This document shows positions 17,496-24,440 of a stretch of 64,000 nucleotides of DNA, one piece after another. A program made the position numbers and the translations under genes. This DNA is from an uncultured Clostridia bacterium (GTDB taxonomy: Bacteria; Bacillota; Clostridia; TANB77; CAG-508). Location: positions 186,001-250,000 of the forward strand of contig CAKPHG010000001.1 of the NCBI GenBank assembly GCA_934157035.1, in the 5' to 3' direction. Numbering within the stretch: the stretch's first letter is position 1; every line of letters starts with the position of its first letter. The notes beneath the pieces were generated by a model. It was not told where the DNA came from. It did not search any database and saw only the letters and a list, made by a program, of their open reading frames with translations.

Positions 17496-18261
17496 ACTCC
17501 TTTTCTAATCTTTTTACTGTAGATAGACTAATTCCTAATATTCTAGAAATTTGTACTTTTGTTATTCCTTCAATTTTAGCTACTTTCTTTATTACTAATT
17601 TTTTTCTATCTTTCTCATAATTTTGAACCTTCATTAAATTTTCTTCTTTTAACAGTTCTTTTATTATTTTAATTGCCTCTTCATCTTCTATTTTTTCCAT
17701 TAACTCATAATCTTTATCTATATCTTGATTTTTAATATAATTATTATGAAAATCCCTAAAACTAGTAATATCATTATTAAATATATTCATTATAAAATCT
17801 TTATCAATTATTTTGGTTTTATTTAAGACATATTCATTATAACTATTCCACTCATACTTTTCACTAAGTCCTGCATTCTCAGGATTTTTATGAATATACC
17901 TTACTACGTTCTTTAAATATGGTTCATTTTCTATAATCTTACTCTTAAATCTATTTTGAAATAGATGACCTACTCTTTTGTACTTTTGGTTAAAGTAATA
18001 TGAATAACTAATTGCTAGACTTTGCATAACAATTGATAAATTATCATTTGTGTCTTGAATAATAAAATGTACATGATTTGGCATTAAAACATAAGAATAT
18101 AATTTGTACTTATATGTTTCTTTTGTTCTTTTTATTTCTTTAATGAATTTTCTAAAATCCTGTTTTTCATAAAAGATATCCTGTCTATTAATACCTCTTA
18201 CGATAACATGATAAATATTTGTATTTGATTTTTTACGAGGGCTACGTGGAATAATGATCAC
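17494..18261 (-). CDS. REP-associated tyrosine transposase (RAYT, IS200/Y1 type)
   Basis: The 255-residue protein has an N-terminal Y1 transposase domain (about 10-150). It shows IYHVIVRGINRQDIF, the HUH-type metal motif MPNHVHFI (about 60-67), the catalytic-Tyr region AISYSYYFNQKYKRVGHLFQ and KNVVRYIHKNPENAG. The C-terminal ~60 residues form a helix-turn-helix (VQISRILGISLSTVKRLE), as in many RAYTs. It is a single-copy domesticated transposase thought to mobilise REP hairpins. Inverted REP-like copies flank it (17433-17495 and 18560-18606), and the first overlaps its stop codon. The gene looks intact. Confidence 0.9.
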   Translation of the reverse strand: MIIIPRSPRKKSNTNIYHVIVRGINRQDIFYEKQDFRKFIKEIKRTKETYKYKLYSYVLMPNHVHFIIQDTNDNLSIVMQSLAISYSYYFNQKYKRVGHLFQNRFKSKIIENEPYLKNVVRYIHKNPENAGLSEKYEWNSYNEYVLNKTKIIDKDFIMNIFNNDITSFRDFHNNYIKNQDIDKDYELMEKIEDEEAIKIIKELLKEENLMKVQNYEKDRKKLVIKKVAKIEGITKVQISRILGISLSTVKRLEKE

Positions 18262-18293
18262 TCTTCTTTCTCTTTAAATTTGTTTGCCCCCAT

Positions 18294-18345
18294 AAACTAA
18301 TAAAAATATAGCACATTTTTATTAGTTTGGCTATATTTTTATCAG
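18294..18345. repeat. Competing inverted repeats upstream of the RAYT gene
   Basis: A perfect 14-bp stem (aaactaataaaaat, 18294-18307, with 18315-18328) overlaps an alternative pairing of ctaataaaaatatagc with gctatatttttatcag (18330-18345). The two structures are mutually exclusive. The rest of 18262-18559 is AT-rich with no gene that I can see. Confidence 0.6.
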
Positions 18346-18559
18346 TTTTTTTGCTTATTATTTATCTTTATTAATATTCTTCTTTTTTCAACATTTTTCT
18401 TTCTTTTTTATATTACAAATAAAATATCTAATTATATACTTATCTTTAATTTTTACAAAAAAATTTCTTTAATCTTTTAAATATAGATTATATGATAGGT
18501 AGATATTTTTTTAGTTAATTTTTCTTTTAATCCACTGTTGTAAATTCTAATTTTATTTT

Positions 18560-18606
18560 GAACCGAAAGGGACAGATGAACCGAAAAGAAACGTCCCTAA
18601 CGGCTC
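18560..18606 (+). repeat. REP-like palindrome, copy B
   Basis: A 47-bp copy in the opposite orientation to copy A, with arms GAACCG/CGGCTC and GGGAC/GTCCC. It contains the TAG stop (18597-18599) and the last codons (Ser-Arg) of the GH15 gene, so the glycosidase C-terminus is formed by repeat sequence. Confidence 0.85.
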
Positions 18607-20552
18607 AAAATATATAATGTTATTATAAACATTGCATGTGACCATCCTAAGCCTATTACCCATTTTGATTTCATTTCTTCATTATCTACTTGCTCTGCTA
18701 AAAATCCATGTTCTGTTGCTGTTTTTAATACAAATTCTATTTCTTTTTCTGCTTCTTCTTTATTGTTTGTTTTTAAATTGTATAGTGCCATCCATAATGT
18801 AGCTATTACCCAAGGATTTTTGCCTCCCATATAACTATCATTTTCAAATCTTAAATATCCATTAGTATATGTTCTAAGTGTCATATTCATTTTTTCTATT
18901 GTGTTTATTACTTGTTTTTCTTTTATATCAAACATATTAAATGGTATTGTTGCTCCTAGAGTACTTATATCACATATATTATCTTTAGTGCTTCTTTTTA
19001 ATGTTTTTTCTTCTTTGTTGCATAAATATTCTTTGCAGTATTCTTTTATTTTTTCTGCTGTTTTTTCCAATTCTTCGGCATTACTATTTTTTCTTCCTAA
19101 TTCCTTTTCTATCTCTATCATTGCTTTATATGCTGAATATATTGCCGCCATTGAATATAAATGTATTCCTTCGTTCATTTCCCACAAATCGTAACTTTCA
19201 TGCATTTTAAATATTTCTATATTTTTTTGTGAAATTGAATTATTGCATGTTCCATCTGATGCCAAACAATTTATTGAACCGAAAGGGACAGATGAGCCGA
19301 AAAGAAACGTCCCCAACGAGTCAATTGCTTTTTGGCACATTTCATAGGTTTCATTTAAAAATTCTTTATTTTTAGTATTTTTATAGTGTTCATATACTCC
19401 ATATACTATACTAGCTGTTTCATCTATTTGATATCCCCAACATGGCGCTAGTGTTCCATCTGTGTAAAAACGTTGTTCCCACATTCCATTCTCGCTCTGA
19501 GTAATTTTGCTAAATTTTGTATAGAATTTATCTGTTATATCTTGCATTTGTAATATGTCTAGTGCTTTTGTTATAAATATTGCATCTCTTGGCCAACAAT
19601 AAGAATATCTTCCGCTATATTTTCTTTGTTCATCTGTTTCTAATGCTGCTGAAATTCCACCTGTTTTGCTGTTTGTAAGCAATGGGAATAGTAATATAGT
19701 TCTAACATAGATTTTTTTTATTTTATCGTACATGGCAAGTGAAATTTTTTCTTTCCATTTTTTAGAATTAGAAAATATCTCTAATCCATCATGTTTACTT
19801 ACAAAATTTTCCCAATATTTTATGGTCTTTTCTAGTTCTTTATTAACATTTGTATCTCTTATTTTGTCTACTTCTTTTAAAATCTCATCTATATTGTTTT
19901 TTTTCTCATTTTCATTTATATGAATGTATATTTCAAACTCTTTTTCTTCTCCTGGTTTTAATGTTCCTATATTAAAGTTTATTGCTGAATCATTTGCCAT
20001 TCCTATGTAATCTTTATCTTGAATTACTCCTGTATTTATTTCTTCTGCACTATTATTTAATTTATAACTCGTAATATTTTTTTTAGAAAATATACAATAT
20101 GTATATTTATGGCAGTATTGTAGCAAAGTACCATTTTCTATTTTTGAACCTACCATATCGTTCGTGTTTGATAACAAGCTTGAATATATTAAAAAATTTA
20201 CATTCAAATCTATATTATTTTCATTTTTAAACATATATTTTTTTATAATAAAGTCCTTATTTATACACGCAAAGTCTGTTTGAGTTACTTGTATATTAAA
20301 ATATGTATTTTTTATTTTTGTATTTAGTACATTAGTGTTTTGTGTATAGTACTGTTCATATTTATTGTTTATGTCGTCATGTAAGTATATTAAATTTGAA
20401 TCATTTATTTTAAGCCCTGTATACATTTTATCTATAAATTGCATATAATCTCTGTTTGGATAATATAGCCTTAGCATCTCGCCTTTACTACTAAAACTTG
20501 CTATTATTTTTTCATTTCCTATTATTCCTTCATTTAAGTACTTTTTATTCAT
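18597..20552 (-). CDS. Glycoside hydrolase family 15 (glucoamylase-like)
   Basis: A 651-residue cytosolic enzyme with an N-terminal beta-sandwich domain (about 1-250) and an (alpha/alpha)6 catalytic barrel. Family signatures are YCWPRDAIF near 318, MWEQRFYTDG, the catalytic acid segment SYDLWEMNEG near 453-462, a candidate catalytic-base segment GFLAEQVDNEE and the terminal GLGWSHAMF. It should release glucose from alpha-glucans or related disaccharides. Two REP-like repeats alter it: copy C adds about 16 codons at residues 411-426 in frame, and copy B supplies the final codons and stop. The ribosome-binding site is weak. Both insertions look tolerated but could impair folding. Confidence 0.88.
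   Translation of the reverse strand: MNKKYLNEGIIGNEKIIASFSSKGEMLRLYYPNRDYMQFIDKMYTGLKINDSNLIYLHDDINNKYEQYYTQNTNVLNTKIKNTYFNIQVTQTDFACINKDFIIKKYMFKNENNIDLNVNFLIYSSLLSNTNDMVGSKIENGTLLQYCHKYTYCIFSKKNITSYKLNNSAEEINTGVIQDKDYIGMANDSAINFNIGTLKPGEEKEFEIYIHINENEKKNNIDEILKEVDKIRDTNVNKELEKTIKYWENFVSKHDGLEIFSNSKKWKEKISLAMYDKIKKIYVRTILLFPLLTNSKTGGISAALETDEQRKYSGRYSYCWPRDAIFITKALDILQMQDITDKFYTKFSKITQSENGMWEQRFYTDGTLAPCWGYQIDETASIVYGVYEHYKNTKNKEFLNETYEMCQKAIDSLGTFLFGSSVPFGSINCLASDGTCNNSISQKNIEIFKMHESYDLWEMNEGIHLYSMAAIYSAYKAMIEIEKELGRKNSNAEELEKTAEKIKEYCKEYLCNKEEKTLKRSTKDNICDISTLGATIPFNMFDIKEKQVINTIEKMNMTLRTYTNGYLRFENDSYMGGKNPWVIATLWMALYNLKTNNKEEAEKEIEFVLKTATEHGFLAEQVDNEEMKSKWVIGLGWSHAMFIITLYILSR
19276..19322 (+). 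repeat. REP-like palindrome, copy C, inside the GH15 coding sequence
   Basis: The 47-bp unit has the same orientation as copy B and differs from it at four positions. It is read in frame on the minus strand as about 16 residues (DSLGTFLFGSSVPFGS) and leaves the GH15 frame open on both sides. Confidence 0.88.
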
Positions 20553-20662
20553 TTTACTATTTAATCTCTAATTTATTTTTTAATTAGCTGATTATTTCCT
20601 TTCTTTTATTTTAAAACAAAATTTATAACTATTAATACTTTTTATTAAATCTACTATTTATG

Positions 20663-20691
20663 TTGACATTTTCTTTCTAATGTGCTATACT
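20663..20691 (+). promoter_or_regulatory. Strong promoter of an untranslated transcript
   Basis: TTGACA (20663-20668), 17 nt, TATACT (20686-20691) on the plus strand. No plus-strand gene follows; the next element is a canonical terminator at 21017. Confidence 0.8.
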
Positions 20692-20697
20692 ACTATT

Positions 20698-21048
20698 ATA
20701 TTTTATTGAAAAATCAAATTCTCTTTTTTAAAAAATTATTTTTTTAGAAAATGTTTACTAAAGAATTTGAGAGGGTAGCAGTATCTTAAAGTTTAAAAAT
20801 AGTAATACTCTTTTTTAGATTTAAGAGCAAATATAAGCAAATACCAAAAGCTTTACCCTTGTAAATCTGCTATAAAAAGATAGAAAAAAACAATTTTACA
20901 TACTTTGGACTTTGAAAACTGAATAAAAATAAAGACAATGAATAGATGAACATACCTATCTACGTTATGTTCCAAACCAAAACCCCCTTTAGTATATTTA
21001 ATTGTATTTCTATCTTAACCCCACTAAAAAGTGGGGTTTTCTTTTTTT
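20698..21048 (+). ncRNA. Candidate structured non-coding RNA of about 350 nt
   Basis: The unit runs from a consensus promoter to a strong intrinsic terminator with no credible ORF; the longest ATG-initiated frame I noticed is 12 codons without a ribosome-binding site. Local pairings include CAAATTC (about 20715) with GAATTTG (20763), AGATTTA (20817-20823) with TAAATCT (20862-20868), GAGGGTA (20771-20777) with TACCCTT (20853-20859), and GAACATA with TATGTTC near 20950-20970. A single-stranded C-rich segment (aacccccttt) precedes the terminator and would be complementary to purine-rich ribosome-binding sites. I do not recognise it as RNase P, 6S, SRP RNA or a riboswitch. Confidence 0.6.
21017..21048 (+). 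terminator. Intrinsic terminator of the candidate ncRNA
   Basis: Perfect 8-bp stem aaccccac/gtggggtt with a 6-nt loop, followed on the plus strand by ttctttttttt. The T tract is only on the plus side, so it serves plus-strand transcription. Confidence 0.9.
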
Positions 21049-22702
21049 AATCTTGTATTATTTTAACTATTTGCTGTTCTAATTCTTTTATTCTGTTATT
21101 TAAGACTTCTAAATCTTCTGATTTTGCATCTTCAGTAAGCATTTCTTCTTTTACTATGTCTGACATATCTTCAAGTTCTTCTTTCAATGTTTGTATTCTA
21201 TCTAACACTTCTAATCTAATATATTTTCTTTCATGTTCTTTTGCACCTTTGACTCTTCCTAGCCTTTGAACTTCTTCATTTAATTCATATTCTTCTCCAT
21301 ATTCTGGAATTATTACAGGAATTTGAGTTGTTCCCTGTAATTTTTGCTTTAATATTACTTGCCCTTCTGGCTCTCCATGTACTAAGAATATTGTTTTTGG
21401 TTTTTTTAGGAATGAATATACAAAGTTTAAAAGCCATTCTTGATCTGCGTGGCCTGAATACCCTTCAATATATTCTATTCTTGCATTAACAGCTATTTCT
21501 TCACCAAAAATTTTTACTTTCTTTTCTCCGTCAACTATTTTTCTTCCAAGAGTTCCTGGTGCTTGATATCCAACAAACAAAATTGTACTATTAGGATTCC
21601 ATAAATTATGTTTTAAATGATGTTTTATTCTTCCTACCTCACACATTCCACTTGCTGAAATTATTATAGAAGATTCATTCTTTTCATTCAAAGCTTTAGA
21701 TTCTTCTGCTGTTTTTGTAAATTGCAATCCGTTAAATTCCAATGGATTGTCTCCTGATTTTATTATTGCTTGAGTTTCCTCATCAAAGATATCCATATTT
21801 TCCTTAAATATCTCTGTTGCAGAAATTGCGAGTGGGCTATCTACATATACAGGAACACTCATCAATTTTTGATATTTTTTTACAAACTCTTCATCTGATT
21901 TTCTCTGATCTTTCAAATTATTTAGTTCATACAAGATTTCTTGTGTTCTTCCCACGGCAAATGATGGTATTACAACTGTTCCACCTTTATTTAATGTTTC
22001 TGCAACTATATTTAAAAATATTTCTGCTTTATCATCATTTCTGTTATGTAGTCTTCCTCCATAAGTTGACTCCATTACTAAATAATCTGTATCATCTATC
22101 ATTGTTGGAGATGATAAAAGAGGAATATCGTTATTTCCTAAATCTCCTGTAAATACAGCTTTAGTAGTCTTTCCATTTTCTTCAGCCCAAATTTCTATAA
22201 TTGCTGAACCTAACATGTGTCCAGCATCATTAAACCTTACATGAATATTATCACTTATATCTATTATTTCATCATATTTTACTGGTTCAAAAACTTCTAA
22301 ACATTCCATTGCTTCTTGAGCTGTATATAATGGAGGTTGTGGATCTAAACCTTTTCTAACTCTTTTCCTATTTTTCCATTCTATTTCCATTTCTTGAATA
22401 TGTCCACTATCTGGTAACATTATAGAACATAAATCACATGTTGCTTTTGTAGCATATATTTTATTTCTATATCCTTCTTTATATAATTTAGGAATTCTTC
22501 CTGAATGATCTATATGTGCATGTGTTAATAGCATAAAGTCTATTTCATTTACATCAAACGCAAATGGAGCTGAATTTTCCCATTCCTCTTCAGCTTGACC
22601 TTGATACATACCACAATCTACTAAAAACTTCTTTCCTGATGCTTCTACTAAAAAATTTGACCCTGTAACAGTCTTAGTTGCACCTAAAAAAGTAATCTTC
22701 AT
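21047..22702 (-). CDS. MBL-fold / beta-CASP RNA-processing metallohydrolase
   Basis: A 551-residue cytosolic protein of the CPSF73/YSH1-like group of beta-CASP nucleases. The metallo-beta-lactamase blocks are intact: HAHIDHSG near 60-67, DAGHMLGSAI near 162-171 and GDLG near 190. The beta-CASP cap has SFAVGRTQEILYEL, and the RNA-specificity motifs ISASGMCEVGRIKHH and GYSGHADQ are present. The C-terminal ~70 residues form a predicted coiled coil. It is distinct from RNase J, which carries a different C-terminal domain. The RNA substrate is unknown. Its stop codon lies at the edge of the plus-strand ncRNA terminator. Confidence 0.9.
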   Translation of the reverse strand: MKITFLGATKTVTGSNFLVEASGKKFLVDCGMYQGQAEEEWENSAPFAFDVNEIDFMLLTHAHIDHSGRIPKLYKEGYRNKIYATKATCDLCSIMLPDSGHIQEMEIEWKNRKRVRKGLDPQPPLYTAQEAMECLEVFEPVKYDEIIDISDNIHVRFNDAGHMLGSAIIEIWAEENGKTTKAVFTGDLGNNDIPLLSSPTMIDDTDYLVMESTYGGRLHNRNDDKAEIFLNIVAETLNKGGTVVIPSFAVGRTQEILYELNNLKDQRKSDEEFVKKYQKLMSVPVYVDSPLAISATEIFKENMDIFDEETQAIIKSGDNPLEFNGLQFTKTAEESKALNEKNESSIIISASGMCEVGRIKHHLKHNLWNPNSTILFVGYQAPGTLGRKIVDGEKKVKIFGEEIAVNARIEYIEGYSGHADQEWLLNFVYSFLKKPKTIFLVHGEPEGQVILKQKLQGTTQIPVIIPEYGEEYELNEEVQRLGRVKGAKEHERKYIRLEVLDRIQTLKEELEDMSDIVKEEMLTEDAKSEDLEVLNNRIKELEQQIVKIIQD

Positions 22703-22744
22703 ATTTTTACCTCCTATTTAGAAAAAAGAAATATTAATTAATTC

Positions 22745-24415
22745 TTATTCCCATATTTTTATTTTTTTATTTAGTCTTACTTCCAACTCTACTTTTTTTA
22801 ATATTGGTATTTCTATTAAGCTTTCCTCTATATTTGTGTCATATATTTCTACTTTTAATATTCCTTTTTGATATTTTAATATATATACCGTATTCTCTAA
22901 GTTGATTATCTTTGTTTTAAATTGATTTTCTAATATTTTTTTGTTTAAAGATATTTCTTTACTAAACATAACCAAACATTTTTGAGCACATGCTTTATTT
23001 ATTAATTTTTCTTCTATATTTCCTAATAAATCTTTGTTTTTTATCTCGTTAAAAATAGCTTCATTTTTATATGGAAGTTGCTCATAATATCTAAGTTCAT
23101 ATACTAAATCTGTAAGTTCTTTTTTGCTTTCTGCTTTTTCTATTTTTTCTTTAAAGCAATTTAAAAAATATTTTTGCAAATTAGATATTTGTTTTTCTTC
23201 ATCAACTCTTTCTTCCTTAGATATTCCTATATCTTCAAAAAATTGTTTTTGATTTTCCAATTCTCCTTTTATTTTTATAAACTCTTTTGGTTCCATTTGT
23301 TTATTATATTCTTTTATCTTTTTTACAGCATTTTCTCTTTCTTTTTCCAACATTATTTTTAAATGACTTACACTAAATATCTTATCTTTATTTTCAAGAA
23401 AGGCATTTCGTCTTTCATACTCTTCTTTTAAAAGCTTTTCATCATTTAATATATTATCTATTTGTTTTATTTGTATTGTAATATCCTTTTTAGCATTTGA
23501 TAAATTTTCTATATATTTTATATTATCTTGCATTTGATCTAATTTTTCTTGTATTTCTTTTTCTTTTTTAATTATTATATTCTTTTGTTTTTTACTCTTA
23601 TTACACTCCACTGCAATAGCTACTTTTATTAGTTGAGTCATAAAATTATTAGCATTTTCTTCTCCATACTTTTTTACAAGTATTTCTTGCATATTCTCTA
23701 TATAATCTACAAATTGGTTTTCTTTTACCTCTTCTCTTGTTAAACCAAATGAACTATTGTATTTACTTCTTAAAATTTCATTATTAGGTATTTCTATTTC
23801 CTCTTCTTCTATTTCTTTACCTGTAATCCATTTTTGTAAAAAATTGTTTCCTAATAGAATTAGTAAATTTTGATATATTATATTTATATTTTTGTTTATT
23901 ATTTGAGTTGTCGTTATATCCCAAGACCATCCATTAAAATCTCTTATTACTTCTGCCGTATTCATTATATTTCCTATTGTTAATATTTCTTTAAAACCTT
24001 CTGAAAAAATTTCATATTTTTTATCCAATTCTATTTTATTTTGTTTTAAATCTATTAATGCCTCCAAAATTGATCTTTCATTTTCATAAGATATTATTTT
24101 TCCTTCTTCTTTAGCCACCAAATAATTTATATTATTGTCTTCTAATATTTTGCTTTCTTCACTTAAAGATTTTACTAATTGTATTTCATTACAATTTTCT
24201 TTTATTATATTTATTATTTGTAATAAAAAATACTTTTTACTATTAACATTTACTTTTACTGTTTTATAGTCTTCGTATGCATTTTCTATTTTGTACAGCA
24301 TACTAAGCAAAAGGTTTTTAACATCCTCGCTAAAATCCTTTTGCTCTAATACATTTTCTAACATATTATTATAATCTTTAAAACTAATTTTAGAAAAAAT
24401 ATCTTCTTTCGCCAT
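22745..24415 (-). CDS. Unrecognised 556-residue coiled-coil protein
   Basis: I do not recognise a family. The protein lacks a signal peptide and transmembrane segments. It is rich in Lys, Glu, Ile and Asn, with helical regions throughout and strong coiled-coil character at about 285-385. The C-terminal ~60 residues are beta-rich with alternating hydrophobics (IINLENTVYILKYQKGILKV). Codon use matches its neighbours. It lies between ftsK and the beta-CASP nuclease with short spacers, suggesting cotranscription with ftsK. A structural or chromosome-related role is only a guess from context. Confidence 0.75.
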   Translation of the reverse strand: MAKEDIFSKISFKDYNNMLENVLEQKDFSEDVKNLLLSMLYKIENAYEDYKTVKVNVNSKKYFLLQIINIIKENCNEIQLVKSLSEESKILEDNNINYLVAKEEGKIISYENERSILEALIDLKQNKIELDKKYEIFSEGFKEILTIGNIMNTAEVIRDFNGWSWDITTTQIINKNINIIYQNLLILLGNNFLQKWITGKEIEEEEIEIPNNEILRSKYNSSFGLTREEVKENQFVDYIENMQEILVKKYGEENANNFMTQLIKVAIAVECNKSKKQKNIIIKKEKEIQEKLDQMQDNIKYIENLSNAKKDITIQIKQIDNILNDEKLLKEEYERRNAFLENKDKIFSVSHLKIMLEKERENAVKKIKEYNKQMEPKEFIKIKGELENQKQFFEDIGISKEERVDEEKQISNLQKYFLNCFKEKIEKAESKKELTDLVYELRYYEQLPYKNEAIFNEIKNKDLLGNIEEKLINKACAQKCLVMFSKEISLNKKILENQFKTKIINLENTVYILKYQKGILKVEIYDTNIEESLIEIPILKKVELEVRLNKKIKIWE

Positions 24416-24440
24416 ATTTTATCATTTGCCTTTCTTTTAT

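Noticed and set aside
17401..19330. The repeated 47-bp units could be read as a CRISPR array.
   Set aside because: The copies are 0.7-1 kb apart, lie in two orientations, and have no spacer pattern or cas genes.
20748..20788. A 12-codon frame (MFTKEFERVAVS) inside the candidate ncRNA.
   Set aside because: No ribosome-binding site precedes it and it is too short to explain a 350-nt unit; a leader peptide cannot be fully excluded.
20910..20935. The segment ggactttgaaaactgaataa resembles sequences near rRNA operons, suggesting an rRNA spacer remnant.
   Set aside because: No 16S, 23S or 5S sequence is present, and a short AT-rich match is weak evidence.
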